Positions 1 to 13,700 of a DNA stretch of 64,000 nt are shown in pieces. The first letter of the stretch is position 1; each line of letters starts with the position of its first letter. This DNA comes from Megaleporinus macrocephalus (lineage: Eukaryota; Chordata; Actinopteri; Characiformes; Anostomidae), in NCBI GenBank assembly GCA_021613375.1, contig CM038702.1, positions 30,795,194 through 30,859,193 on the forward strand, read 5' to 3'. The notes under the pieces were generated by a model. The model did no database searches. It was not told the DNA's origin and was given only the letters and a program-made list of their open reading frames with translations. The translations under genes were made by a program, and so were the position numbers.

Positions 1-3000
1 CTTGCAGCCTGCCTAATTTTAGAGAAGAGTAGATTATATCACTAGATGTATCTGCATGTTTAGCACCTTAAAATCTGTATCAGAACATTTTTCCTATCGG
101 TCAGGCCTGAGCTGAAATGTTACATTTCTCTATGCAAGAGTGATGCGGCCTTTTCAAGCACTCTTGCATCTCCATCTCCACCTCTCAGTTCCTTCCCCCT
201 TTCCTTGTCTGCTCGCTCCTTCGCTGCTGACTGTTGATAAAACCCTCTGCATCACCCCAGCCTTACCGCAGGAGGCTTCCTGTTCTGAAACTGAGCCGGT
301 ATGTCTGTGTGCAGGGGCAGGGGAAGAGGAGGGGGTGGCTTCCTGTTCAAGTACATTGTGGGAAGTTAAGTTTGGGCTTCTTCTTCCTCTCCTTCCTCCT
401 GTGGCTAACAGTCTTTCTGAAGGCTCTGTGCAGATGGTCACTGCTGTGAGCTGGACCTATTCCACTGACAGGATCTCATAGGCCTGCTAACCATATGACC
501 TATGACTTTAGCAGGACTACGAATTGCTCTCTGCATCGCTGGTATCTGGAGACACTTGCACAGCTGTATATACTGGATATGTGATTGAGATGTCTCAGTT
601 CGGCTCAGGAGTCTGCGTTAAAACTGAAAGAATGTTGTTTTCCAGATACGCTGAGAGAGCAGTAGAAAGAAAATGGTAGCATAGCATTTGCACAGAAGGG
701 TTGTTTGTATCCTGAACTTTTGGCCGTAGCCTATATAGACACTTAACCTTTGTGTGTCTCACAGTCAAAGTAATAGAACTGACTTGCGCTGTGCTTCCTT
801 GATTAAATGGTTTGTCAGGTTGCTGTCCAGTTATATATATGGAAAAAGTATATGGTTAAATTATTCTTCCATGATGGAAAACAACCTGTTGTATATGGTT
901 CTGTAACAGATATATATAGCACCAAAAATGGTTGATCTGTTGTTATGGATGTTGATAGATATATCACAAAACATAATAGCAATATTTTCTTACACCCCAG
1001 TAGCAAGAGTTAAAAACATGCCAAACATTTTTTTGTTGAACACAATAAAATATTACACTTTTTACAGCTTTAGGTTTAAATTTAATTTTAATATCAATAG
1101 AAAACACTTGTTAAACACTTAATTTAAACATGACCTGATAAGAACCAAGTTAAGCACCTTTGGTTGATTGCTTCTAGAACAAAAAGAGCTCATTTGTCCT
1201 ACCAAGACTCAGAAACCGAATAAAAAAAAAAAATACTTCTTTGTTTCCATTCTTCAGCTCCAACCCCAACATACCATTTTTAAACCACCAAACCTAAAAA
1301 CCCCAGCCTTTTTTACCTGCCTGTAACATACTCGTAGATTTTCAGCAGTTACATATAAGCTTAAAAAGACTATTATCTTTTAAGTTGTTATGATAAAGAA
1401 ATCCAAAATGAAATGTTCAAGTTGACGTTAAAAATGTATTCAAACATGCATGAGCGTGCTAGCAGGCTAAACAGGTTCTCACACAATGACATGTAACAGA
1501 GACAGAACTGTGTCTGAAGTGACACTCTTAACTGCTCGTTGTGATCACTAAATGAATCTATAGCCTAGACACAAAAAATAACACTGCTTATGATTTGAAA
1601 TCAATTCCAAAACACTTGGGTTAAACAAACAATAAACAAATGAAATGAAAGCATAAAAAGCTGTAATATTGAAATGTTTCATATAGTAATAGCAGGCTGC
1701 CCTGTGAGATGGACACTACAAAGAGAAACACAGCTCGTGTTGTGTGAATATGAGGTAGAGAACAGTGCGGCTCAGGACTCTTTGAAAGAGGCCTCGTTAA
1801 TATCCAGCAAAGCACAGAAATGCCGGTGTATACGATGCAGGTTTAATGTGGACTTAATATGAATATGGTTTCTGGGGCAGGCTGTTTAAGACGATGACTG
1901 TGCATGCGTGCTGAGGGTCAAAGATACCAGCTGTTGGACGCAGGGAGGAAGCGTGGGAGTGCTGCCGCTGATAAGGGAGGCGCATGCCAATACCGTCCAC
2001 ACTCCCAGCTACACATGCAACAGTGCCTTGGACAGCAGCTGCAATGGCCAAAATTAGACCGGGTAAACATTTGGAATTCCGCTGGTTCTGTGCAGGTTAT
2101 AAAGGGGAAGGACTCGGTAGATGTCTGTAGCCTGTATTTCTACCGAGTAAAGTCCATCTTGGTGACGTGCAGTACGACGCAGAATTACAAAGTATGTGGC
2201 CAAGTTTCTCATTTGCATGGACGCAGAGTTTTGAAAGTCGGCGTGCTTGAAAATTCTGGGCGATGCCCCAGTGCAGATGTTTTGTCTGTCATGTTCCCAA
2301 GCTGTAGATGGTGTTGGGGGGGGAGTGACACTAACAAAACAAATGTTCCAAAGTGTCCTAAAAAGCAACACAAGTAAAATGGTAGTAGATGTGTGCTGCT
2401 CACCATCTGAAGTTTAAGGTGCTGTGTTTTCTGAATTTCCAACACAAATACACTGCCTACTGTACATCTTTTCCAGTTCTTAGACCAATGTTGTATCATG
2501 TATACCATACCCATCTCAGAGGCAGAATTACTGGAATTGTAAGCCTTTGACAAAGAAATCGTTTGTGTCATTCTGGCCTGTAATTATTTTACAAAAACTC
2601 TGGTTAAAACAAGTTGAGGCGAGCATGGTTTAGCCAGGCCACAGGTGCAGCCTGTGGGAAACATTGCATAGCTTGAATGCAGAGATCAACTAACATCCCA
2701 CAACACCAGTTAGCTGTAAATGTTTATCCCCACAATTGGCTAGATACCTCACTAACCCTCTTGTATGAGGTTGGTTCATATAAGTAATTGTGATCAATGA
2801 ACATTGAGAGAAGAGTGCCCTAGAGCTGCTTTGTTATGGCAGGAAAAAAAGAAGCTACTCGAGATGTGCTTAGTGTGATTTTCAGTATCAATTAGTAATC
2901 GTTTCAGTATACACTTCCTCCATTTGGGAGTGTGCTATGGAGCAAAGCATAAACAATAAGCAGAAAACAATACTGCCAGTGTGTATAGTAAGCAAACTCT

Positions 3001-3335
3001 CCTGTTGTTATGTTCAGGAGTTTATTCCAAGCTTGAGCACGCAAAATTGTTGCTCTGGTTTCTGAGAATATGAATATGCAGTGCTTGTACAGTCAGTAAT
3101 TTAAACTGAGCTTTTGCCTTCATAGCGAGGATTTTGTCGAATTATTGAGTAACTGCACAGTTTCTGCTCTTGTCTTCATGGGATGATGTTAAAAAGATGT
3201 GTTTTTCCAACACAGTTAAAAAAGTAATACATTTAAGCAGTTTTACCTTGTGATTGCCGTTGTGCCCACTATTGTCCACTGTTGTGGTTTAAGTCACTAA
3301 CATTTTCTTTCCATTGCTTCTGGCAAAACCTGCAG
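1..3335 (+). other. etv6 upstream intron (between exons 2 and 3)
   Basis: No coding exon could be supported here. I looked for the serine/proline-rich segment that precedes the SAM domain in ETV6 and did not find it, so exon 2 probably lies upstream of the window. Short open frames around 140-480 and 1900-2570 occur on both strands without splice sites or recognisable protein similarity. Nothing else is resolved. Confidence 0.5.
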
Positions 3336-3500
3336 GTCTACAGCCTGTGTTCTGGAGCAGGGAGGACGTTGGGCAATGGCTACGCTGGGCAGAGAGGGAG
3401 TTTGCGCTGCGGCCCATCTCAAGCGGAAGCTTCCAGATGAATGGCAAGGCACTCCTGCTCCTCACCAAGGAGGACTTCCGCTACCGCTCGCCACATTCAG
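3336..3500 (+). CDS. etv6: etv6 exon 3: first half of SAM/pointed domain
   Basis: The 165-bp exon starts after a TGCAG acceptor and ends before a GTGACC donor. It begins with the last two bases of an Arg codon and ends on the first base of a Gly codon. The protein reads [20 protein letters not shown] and continues through the conserved segment [20 protein letters not shown], the start of the pointed domain that mediates head-to-tail polymerisation of ETV6. Open frame upstream of 3336 is intron and should not be counted. Identification is by close similarity to vertebrate ETV6; ETV7 differs at several of these positions. Confidence 0.95.
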
Positions 3501-4500
3501 GTGACCTACACAAATACACAGTGCTACCCTAATATTAGAATAAATACATATAACATTACTCATTTATTTAAGGGGTCTTAAGCGACCGGTTAGATTGAAA
3601 TTGGCAAACTAATCAAAACAAACTAACTAATGCAGAGTTTACCAAACTGGGTAAAGTGTACAACTAGGTAGTATTTGCTTAAAGTCGGTTCGCCAAGACA
3701 AGACGTTTTGTTGACTCTGCAGATAAACTCAGTTAAAATCAGAACATTTGTTGTCCTGCGTACACACTAACACGAACACGCACTCAGATGTGCACACATG
3801 CATACTACTTCAGAGTGCAAAGGCCATTTCCTGAGGAGGCTCATTTATGTGTGATTAATGCTGAAGTGACATTACTTTTAAACAAATGTCAGTACACGCT
3901 CTACTATCAGAATAATGGTTAATTCTGTGTTTCGTGTGATATACATTGTTAACTAAGTAGGATTTCAGGCATATAAAAAGAGTCTTTATTGACTAAGTGT
4001 AGGACTGAATACAATAGAAAGTAATGGTGGTTGAAACGGGGGCTTTTTGTCTGTATAGTACATGAGAGGAAGTTAAGAATTGGGTAAACGTTTGATAAGG
4101 AAGTGTTAAGCTAGCCACAACTGTCACCTGGTAGAACTAGGAATTTCCCTCCCCGCATCAAGCTGACCAGAAACCGAGAACTGAAAGGTATCTTGCTTTG
4201 TTTATGTGTATGTGTATGTGCGTACTAGCATTCTGACTTCCTTTATGAGAGTCATTTCCTTGAAATTCTTGCTGGAAGTGGCCCAAATACAGATTTTCAT
4301 AAGACACCATGTGTTAGGATGTTCCTCAAACGGTATCACTTTTGTCCTTTCCACTGTATTCAAAATCAAAATGACAGAGGTCTTTTGTGTATGTCATCAC
4401 CCCCCCCATTTTTGGAGCAAAGGTTAAGGCTTTATGGCCATTTAGCACTGAAGGTCTTGAGAAATTTGTTTTTGTGTCTTGCTTTTTGCTGGGTCCACAG
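3501..4500 (+). other. etv6 intron 3
   Basis: Intron of 1000 bp between the two SAM exons, with GT at 3501-3502 and AG at 4499-4500. It contains a short TATGTG-rich stretch near 4203-4220 and a C8 run near 4402. I see no gene or named repeat in it. Confidence 0.8.
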
Positions 4501-4635
4501 GCGACGTGTTATATGAACTCCTGCAGCACATTCTGAAGCAGAGAAAGCCCCACTCATCATTCCCTTCCACATATTACCCCGGAAACCCCTTCCACTCTCT
4601 GCCTGAAGCAGCACTTCAACAACACAAACTTGAGG
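4501..4635 (+). CDS. etv6: etv6 exon 4: end of SAM domain and start of linker
   Basis: The 135-bp exon lies between a TCCACAG acceptor and a GTACGT donor. It starts in phase with exon 3 (a Gly codon is split across the junction) and reads GDVLYELLQHILKQRKP, the final helix of the pointed domain. This is followed by a Ser/Pro/His-rich linker with a YYPGNPFHS motif comparable to the FFHPGNSIH region of human ETV6. The length equals the human exon. Confidence 0.95.
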
Positions 4636-7396
4636 GTACGTATGTTTTAGTGATCACAAGCTATAGTGTCTCAAATGCAGACCAGGTATCCTTTATCTTG
4701 AGTTCTATGCCAACAAGTAATGCAATGTGTATTAACATCAAAATGATCCTAAAATGCAAATAAACTCAGTGATCCAGATGAATCCACGCTGAACTCATCA
4801 TATTCCGGTCTGCACAATCTGTGCCTTAATATGCTGTACACTAGACACGGTGCATGCTAATGCATAAAAATGCACATTTTGCAGTAAGCCCGAGTAGCTG
4901 AGCTTTCAAGGAAGTAACAGAACCTAATCTCTTGCTCTCCAGTGACTATAAATACGGAATTTGCCCACTTCCTTGTGCAGCAAATTGACTTTGAACTCTC
5001 TATCATTGAGACACTGATCATAAACATTGGGTGTACCTCAAATCAACAGGTGGACTGAGAGGAAGTGGCAGTTTGGAATGTTGACAGGAAAACCTGTTGT
5101 ACAAGGAAATGCACCTGTATTTAAATAGCATATCACGAGGTCTTGCATGTTTTACTTAAAATGTAGTTGACAAGCTGGCACATTGTATTACTGTTGTATT
5201 GAACAGTTTATACAGTGGCAAAAAAAACATGCGAATCTTTTGAAATAACCTGGTTTTCTGCATTAATTGGTCATAAAACGTGATCTGATCTAAGTCTTAG
5301 GTATAGACAAACTGAATACCACACAAACAATTATAATATTTCTTGTCTTTATTGGACACATCCATTAAACATTCACAGTGCTGGTGGAAAAAGTAAGTGA
5401 CCCTAATGCTAATGACTGCATCAAGAGCTTATTAGATCCAGAAGTTAGTAAAGCTGGAGTCCAATCAGTGAAATGAGATTGGAGCGAGGTGTAGAGCTAC
5501 TTTGACTTAAACTTTTTGTGTTTGCTATTCACAAGAAACATCTGCTGATGTGAACCATGCCTTGTAAAAAAGAGATCTCTGAAGACCTACGATCAGGAAT
5601 TGTCAATCTGCATAAAACTGGAAAGGGTTACAAAGTAATCTCTAAGACTTCAGATATTAAACCGTCCACAGTTAGACATACTGTCTACAAACAGAGATGA
5701 TTTAGTACTGTGGCTACTCTCCCTGGAAGTGGGTGTTGACTCCAAAGGTACGCAGAATGCTCAGAGAGGTAAAAAAAAGAACCTTAGAGGAACAGCTAAA
5801 GGCTTAAGGGAATCATTGGAACTGGTTAACATCTCTGTTCATGAGTCTACCATACGCAAATCATTGAACAGGCATGTTGTCCAAGGCAGGACATCACGGA
5901 GGAATTTGCTGCTTTCCAAAAAAACATCATTGCACACCTGAAGGGCACCTTGACACTCCACAACGCTACTGGGAAAATGTTTTGTGGACTGATGAAACCC
6001 AGGGTAAATAGTTTGGAACGAATACGCAGCACTACATATGGTCACTGCATACCAACATGAAAACATCATCCCAACAGTGAAGTACGATGGTGGGAGCATC
6101 ACAATTTGGGGCTGCTTCAAGGCCTGGACCACTTGCCATCATCGAGGGGAAAATGAACTCTTTAGTTTATCAGGGTATCCTACAGAGTAATGTGGCTGTC
6201 CGATGTTGGGTAAGATACAGTAGGACAAACAAACATCGAAGTAAATCTACTACAGATTGTTTTCAAAAAAGAGAGTCCAGACCTGAATCCAATAGAGATG
6301 CTGTGGAATGACCTCACGAAAGCTGTTTACACCAGACATCCTAAGAATATTGCTGAGCTGAAGCAGTTCTGTAAGGAAGAATGATCCAGAATTCCTCCTG
6401 AACATCATTATGCAGGTCTGATCAGCAGCTACCAGAAACGCTTGTTGGAGGTTATTGCTGCTAAAGGAGGTTCGACCATTTATTAAATTCAAGGGTTCAC
6501 TTCCTTTGTTTGTGTTGTCTGTACTTGGGACTAAGATGTAGATCAGATCACGGTTTTATAACCAATTAATGCAGAAAACAAGGTCATTTCAAAGGGTTCA
6601 CATACTGTTTCTTGCCAGTGTATATACGTGACTTTCATTTCGCATTAAGGGTGCTAAAACAGTCTGTTCATGAGGCTGCACCGTAGATAACATTTCACAT
6701 ATTATTCAGCGTTAAAGCTGTCACCTCTCACACAACAACACGTTTACTTCTGTATTAATAATGTATGCTGTTCTTCAAACCCTGCAAGTGATAGACTGTG
6801 GAGTTAATAGACGTTTGGCTATACTATACACTGTAGCCACTGAATAACCCATAACCTTAATGGCCAATCAGTGAAGCAGTGTAAAAAGTTAATGATATAG
6901 TATTTACATTTGTACAGCAAAACATCATCTCTCCAGTATGATCAGGATGAAGATGGCATGTGCTTATGGGGCCCTCTGCTGGTCATAATATTGTCTACAG
7001 TCTTTTCCAACCCTGTTCTTGGAGCACCCCTGGCTGTTAGTAGGGCTGAAAGATGAATTTAAAAGATTGCAGTTTTCACATAACCCGCAGTTTTAATTAC
7101 AGGTTATGTGATCTCAGCTTTTTAAATGTAAACGTAACATAATGGCACTGAGCTTGCAAACGGTTTGTAGTAGAGGCAACCAAAGCACCCATGAACAGTG
7201 TACAAGACATCAAAAACACAAATAACTGACAATCTGCATCGATTATGTTCTAATTAAGTTTGACTAATTAAATTTTTAAAAATTCTATTGACTACATATC
7301 AGAATTGTGATGCATATTGTGTATCGTGAAGTTATGTTCTCGCTATATTGCTCACCACTAGTTGCAGTCCTGTCATCAACTTTTTCTGTCCCTTAG
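4636..7396 (+). other. etv6 intron 4, hosting a Tc1 element
   Basis: Intron between the SAM and linker exons, with a GTACGT donor and a CCCTTAG acceptor. The only recognised content is the degenerate Tc1-like transposon annotated separately. The remaining sequence, about 4640-5210 and 6623-7390, is AT-rich and shows no exon. A short stretch at 7000-7035 (CCAACCCTGTTCTTGGAGCA) resembles a common fish interspersed-repeat end, but is too short to classify. Confidence 0.75.
5213..6620 (+). mobile_element. Tc1/mariner-like transposon, degenerate
   Basis: A 1.4-kb element bounded by TA dinucleotides (5211-5212 and 6621-6622). Its terminal inverted repeats begin CAGTGGCAA on the left and, read inward from the right, CACTGGCAAG. 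The inner arms also match in inverted orientation, for example the GCATTAATTGGT and ATCTGATCTAAGTC stretches on the left against 6518-6572. The transposase remnant reads on the + strand from about 5556 (MPCKKEISEDLRSGIVNLHK) to about 6485 (LLEVIAAKGGSTIY). It is interrupted by stops and frameshifts, so the copy is non-autonomous. It is inserted in an etv6 intron in the same orientation as the gene. Confidence 0.9.
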
Positions 7397-8017
7397 AAAC
7401 GGTACTACGGACCCCACGTGGAACAGACACTCTCCCCCTCCACCCCCCAACCATTGAGCTCCGGCACCGCTCACGCTCGCCCCACCACCAAGCGCCCAGA
7501 CGCTCACCTGCTGACCCCACACAACCCCACCTCCAAGCACCAGGGGAGGACCCCCTGCAAACATCCTCTCAAGTGCCCGACAGCAACAATCACCTCCCAG
7601 AGGACCTATACCCACTGTCGGTGTCTCCCACGGCCCCCAATGGCCACTGCCTAGCACCCCGCGAGGCGCAGAGGCCAGGTAGCCCCTGCCAGGAGGAGGC
7701 GGCCCCACCCCGGGTCATCCAGCTGATGCCAAGCGCAATCATGCACCCACTGCTTCTAAGCCCGGGGCGAGGAGGGGTGCCTGGGGAATTTAGGCATGGC
7801 CGGCCAGCGCTCCAGGAAAACGGCCGTGAAGGCAAAGGACACCATCATCACAATCACCACCACGCCCACCATCATCCTTCTCATCACCCCCTGAGCCTGG
7901 CGGGTCACCAGCAGCCACATCAGCTCCACCAGCAGGAAGACGCGCGCTACCGCAACCAGATCATCATGCCCGTCTCACCTCCAGAGGAGCAGGGCATGCC
8001 TATTGGACGCATTGCTG
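7397..8017 (+). CDS. etv6: etv6 exon 5: central linker with His-rich insertion
   Basis: The 621-bp exon lies between CCCTTAG and GTAAGA, somewhat longer than the human counterpart of 546 bp as I recall it. Conserved islands are HPPTIELRHRSRSP near the start, YPLSVSPTAPNGHC in the middle, RVIQLMPSAIMHPLLLSPG, and SPPEEQGMPIGRIA at the end. The central region of ETV6 recruits co-repressors. Codons at 7840-7887 encode a histidine-rich stretch with 12 His in 16 residues, absent from human ETV6. The exon is GC-rich compared with the flanking introns. It starts after a split codon, completing Glu from exon 4, and ends on the first base of an Asp codon. Confidence 0.95.
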
Positions 8018-8806
8018 GTAAGACCACAAACATTCCCTTCTGTATAACTTACTCTCGGTTTTAAGAAGCTCATTTCCCCAACATGGTAACGTTGTAAAGC
8101 CCTCTGAGTTTAACTTCTCCTAATGTAAAGTAGAAAACATTGAGAACGTCGGTGGCAGTGAAAACTCTTTAGACTCTTTTGCTCATATTTTGTTTAATAG
8201 AAAATAATTTTTTTGCTTTGGAGAATTAAAGAAAATAATAATTTATACTTTTCACAATTTCTGTTGGTATGTATAATATACAATGTTCACACAACAACAG
8301 GGCCGCCTGCATTTTAATATAGTGAATAAAGTGAAAACACAAGAACTACCTATTATGCGATTTATTTTATTTTATGACCGTGATGGTGTGAATATTGTCA
8401 ATCATGAGGGATAGTTATATTTAAACTCTTCTCCTCTGTGTGCTCGGTGGTATAAGAACGCAAATGCAGGTGGTTTGGTAGGACTGCCTCTTCCTCAAAT
8501 AGAAGGGGTGTGGACAGTCTGAGGCACCAGGTAAATGCGCTGTGGTAGGATGACAGGTGCTGGTAGACACCTGTTGTACTAAAAACATCAAATAGAGCAC
8601 ATATGATGTTTGTCAAGAACAGGAGTAGCCTGGACATACACACTGGACATCTTTCAAGAATCTTTATATATATTTAATTGTACGTAATTACTGGAAGTCA
8701 ATTAGTTAATTATGTATTGTAGCAAATGATTAAATGTGCCATTCACTTCTTATAAAAGAAAGAGGCCGCTACTTTCAGGTGAATATAATGAACGCTTTGT
8801 CTTTAG
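8018..8806 (+). other. etv6 intron 5
   Basis: Intron of 789 bp with a GTAAGA donor and a CTTTAG acceptor. It is AT-rich. An open frame on the opposite strand at 8398-8643 has no supporting similarity. No repeat or regulatory element is recognised. Confidence 0.7.
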
Positions 8807-8949
8807 ACTGCAGGCTGTTATGGGACTACGTGTATCAGCTCCTCTCTGACAGTCGCTATGAGAACTACATCCGCTGGGAAGACCGTGAAACCAAAGTTTT
8901 CAGAATCATCGACCCCAACGGCCTTGCTCGATTATGGGGAAACCATAAG
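8807..8949 (+). CDS. etv6: etv6 exon 6: first part of ETS DNA-binding domain
   Basis: The 143-bp exon encodes [20 protein letters not shown] and then [20 protein letters not shown] to RLWGNHK. This is the first two helices and the beta-sheet of the winged helix-turn-helix ETS domain, with the characteristic [10 protein letters not shown] and LARLWGNHK motifs. The length equals the human exon. It ends in frame after Lys at a GTATTT donor. Confidence 0.97.
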
Positions 8950-9038
8950 GTATTTTATGCAGTCATGTTTGTTTACTGTTATTACTAACAGCTCGTGCAT
9001 GGCATTAAGCTTTTCAACATATTGTGGCTGTTTCATGA

Positions 9039-10613
<1,575 letters not shown>

Positions 10614-10716
10614 GTTCATGAAAACCCCAGATGAGATCATGAGCGGACAGACAGAGCGTCTGGAACATCTCGAGTCGGACACAGACGAACAGATATACGT
10701 GAAAGAGGAGTGCTGA
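10614..10716 (+). CDS. etv6: etv6 exon 8: C-terminal tail and stop codon
   Basis: The terminal coding exon completes an Arg codon and reads [20 protein letters not shown] before ending EQIYVKEEC and TGA at 10714-10716. Human ETV6 ends with a closely similar sequence. The tail follows the ETS domain, where ETV6 carries its autoinhibitory helices. Confidence 0.95.
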
Positions 10717-11461
10717 GTCATGCTGCACGTTGAGATGAACTTTTAAAGCCGTAGATGCCTCGTCAGTGTTTCGCTGACTTCAGCCTCAACCAAGCCGGCC
10801 CTGGACATTTGCTTAGATTAACTGAGGAGCAATCCTAAAGAGACATGGATATTTACTGCACTGTTTTCTATGCTGATTCTTGATAGTCTAATTCAGTTTC
10901 TTTATCTTTTATTTTATGGTCTGTGCTTCAACAACAAAAAAAAAAAAAGCAAACTTCAATACGACAATCATTTTAATGATAAATATTCCTTTTTAAAATT
11001 GTCTCTTTCAAATTTCTGGCACAATGAATGATTGTGAGCTTTTCCATAAGGACCTTTTTGTTTGTTTATCTTTTTGTTAAGTGTGTATTGTACACACACA
11101 CAGCTATTTGTGTGTCATTCAAGAGATTAATTCAAGAATACATTTAAATGACTGAGTCTGTTATTTCCTCTATTTTAATGTAATGCATAGCAAGTAACAC
11201 TGCTGCCTTCCATTCTGTAGACTGGGGCTTGAATCCCGGTCTGGAACAGCATACATTCTTCCCCAGTGACAGCCTTTGGATGAGAGGAACACAGAAACTA
11301 CAGTTTTGTCCTTATAAGAATAATCTTTTGCCTCAATTCTAGGAAACAATGCTTTGATGGCTTGATATGTTTCTTAATATGTAGTTTTGTCGACATACAG
11401 TGCAAAGATAAAATTCTACAAATCAAGAAGCCACCTTTCAAAATCTTTTATTCCCAATAAA
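10717..11461 (+). other. probable etv6 3' untranslated region
   Basis: AT-rich sequence directly after the etv6 stop codon, with an A13 run near 10936 and several T-rich tracts. The first canonical AATAAA on this strand is at 11456-11461, which would give a 3' UTR of about 0.75 kb. Another AATAAA lies at 12239-12244. Which site is used cannot be told from sequence. Confidence 0.45.
11190..11260 (+). repeat. possible tRNA-derived SINE fragment
   Basis: The stretch CACTGCTGCCTTCCATTCTG followed by a box B-like GCTTGAATCCCGG resembles the head of tRNA-derived fish SINEs. It is short, lacks a clear box A and has no recognised tail, so the call is tentative. Confidence 0.3.
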
Positions 11462-13079
11462 TAAGAATTTAAGACACACATCTGAATGCAGCAGATTTAC
11501 AGATATTAGGGTTTTTGGGGAAATGTATTAGTCTAGAATTCCAATTTTGCTGCATAGCTTCCAAACTGAAGAAATGCACAACAATGCTGCAGTGATACGC
11601 ACAAGTGCGCACACACACTTCAATTGCTCATATGTGACAACCATTACCACAGATGTTCCCCCCTACTTCCTGAAAGCATACTTTTGTAGGTCAGGCTTAA
11701 ATGCATACAATTTTGATGTGTACTTTTACTTAACAACTATAGTGGAAACAACAATGCTGTGCTTTTTATCCATTACTACATAAAGAGAGCACAACAGTAG
11801 AGTAGGCTGACGAGACTGCCAAAAGTAAGTCGAGACCCTTCCCAATTATTTATTAGTTTCAGCCACATCCATTGCTTACAGGTATGCTTACATTGCTTAT
11901 AATCAAGCACAAAGCCATGCAGTCTCCAAAACTGGCAGTTGAGTGAGTCATACTGCAGCCAGTCCTCACAGTTTACTGACTCATCTGCCCAACATACTGA
12001 GGTAACCACTCCAGTTTTATTATTTATAGATAATGTCACATACTGCACTGAAGCTGCAGCATCAGTACCTACTTTAAATAATGTTCAAACCTTCACTAAG
12101 ACAGACTGTGTTGGGGGAAACTGAAAGGAGCGGCCAGATAAGATGCAGAAATTTTTTGGGGAGGGACACTGTTAGGGAAAAAATGAAATAACACATGACA
12201 TAAACTGTTTTTTCTCGGCTGTCCATTATTTCAACATGAATAAAACATCACATCAGATTACTGCCAGTGGTAAACTGAAAGACAAAACTGACATAGTAAT
12301 TTTAAATAGGTTTAACATACCTACACTGTACTGCACATAAACTGAAGCTGGCTATGATAAAAAATGGCATTAAATAAATTTTATAAGTTTTAGATGTGAA
12401 TGTTGAAATCTTGGTGTGTAGGTCATACCGCCTAAAGAACAGTCCCCTCTTTTTCCGGAGGTGATTGCTAAATAATTAATTCTAGTGATCTATTATGGAT
12501 TATTACTTAACTAAAAACGTTTCCAAAAAGCAGCATGATTCTATTAAGCAGGGAAGGGGGCAAGGCTAGTATGTGCTTCCTCCAAGACATGTGAAGCGCC
12601 ATATGATCTTTTCAAACCACTTTACTGGACATCTTAACATGCTTGGAGGAGAAGACTAACTACCGGTTTTTGTTTTATCAACCAACGCAGACGTTAAATG
12701 GCTAACATTGTACTGAATTGTCTAAAAACAGATCCATCCTAACTACCCAAAGTTCCTTAACGTTAAACATAGAGACATACGCTTTCTGTGATATAACCTA
12801 CAGACTACAGGAAGTCATCATCAGAACCCAATTGACCAGAATGAGACCTCATTTCCTCGAGATAGCCGGGGAAACATAATCTTGGTAGGCTTTGAATGCC
12901 TAATATACTTAAAACCTCATATTCAAAACCTCTGATAATACTATAAGTATGTTTGTAAGGCACAGTCAGCAGTAGAAAAACAGATAATAGGTACAGTTTA
13001 TGATCATAAGCAAGTGGCCACCATTAGTAATATTTTAACATGCCTTTGAGCCATTGCAGCCCTTGCAGTCCTTAACACC
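11462..13079. other. intergenic interval between convergent etv6 and the NLR locus
   Basis: AT-rich sequence with no supported exon. It may include the 3' UTR of the minus-strand NLR gene, whose stop codon is at 13080-13082. Reverse-strand AATAAA signals occur at 12017-12022 and 11849-11854. No named repeat is recognised. Confidence 0.5.
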
Positions 13080-13657
13080 TCAAAACATATCCCAGGGGTC
13101 ATGATCATGGCAGCAGACTGGGCCAGGGTTTGGTGGCAGCAGGCGTATACCAGCAGAGATGCTGAAGACCAAATAAAGTGGGCCGGTGAACTTAGCATAA
13201 AACGTGTGGATGAGGCTAGCTTTGTCACATGTGATGTCATAAAAGGACAGAGTGCCTGCAGACCAGTCCAGATACACCCCGACTCTCCAGGGGGAACAGT
13301 CCGGAAGTTGAGTTTTTACACCATTATGAAGGGCCTGCATCTTAGAAAAGGGTGTAGTCACCGTAATGGCCCACGACTTCTTGTTGTATCCTGGACTACA
13401 GGCTGCGAAGCGCCCCTTCCTGCTAATGTCTTTATAGGCCATTCCAATAGTGGCAAACCTTCCGAACCACTCCACCTGGCAGAAGTGCTGCCGCGTTAGA
13501 CCCTCTCGACACATGACTAGAGAAAACGGTTTAAACCTCTCTGGGTTTTTTGGGAGGGGCTGCTTTCGGTTATGACAGCACCACGCTTCTTTTTCCTCCT
13601 CGGATACCTCCACATCCACCGAGGCTGTGTTGGGATCCAGCGTCAATGAGAAAACAT
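13080..13657 (-). CDS. NLR terminal exon: PRY-SPRY (B30.2) domain
   Basis: The exon opens after a TTCTCAG acceptor (AG at 13659-13658) with the last two bases of an Asp codon and runs to TGA at 13082-13080, about 192 residues. PRY motifs are SLTLDPNTA, the acidic VSEEEKEAW and NPERFKPF. SPRY motifs are VMCREGLTRQHFCQVEW, GMAYKDISRKG, NKKSWAITV and RVGVYLDWSAGTLSFYDI, followed by LIHTFYAKFTGPLY. All are standard for fish NLR and TRIM B30.2 domains, which bind protein ligands. The exon itself is intact. A partial copy of its C-terminal half lies upstream at 14884-15123. Confidence 0.9.
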
Positions 13658-13700
13658 CTGAGAATAGCAGAGAGATAAAACATTTCAGGATTTGTCATAA

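Noticed and set aside
140..481. 113-codon + strand open frame near the window start
   Set aside because: Low-complexity Ser/Leu/Pro composition with an equally long frame on the other strand; it does not match etv6 exon 2.
1904..2571. Overlapping open frames of 105-157 codons on both strands upstream of etv6 exon 3
   Set aside because: No similarity, no convincing splice sites and no codon pattern; probably chance frames in intronic DNA.
7000..7040. CCAACCCTGTTCTTGGAGCA as an end of a named fish repeat
   Set aside because: Too short, and no second terminus or target duplication was found.
13101..13499. 132-codon + strand open frame at 13.1-13.5 kb
   Set aside because: It is the antisense shadow of the B30.2 exon.
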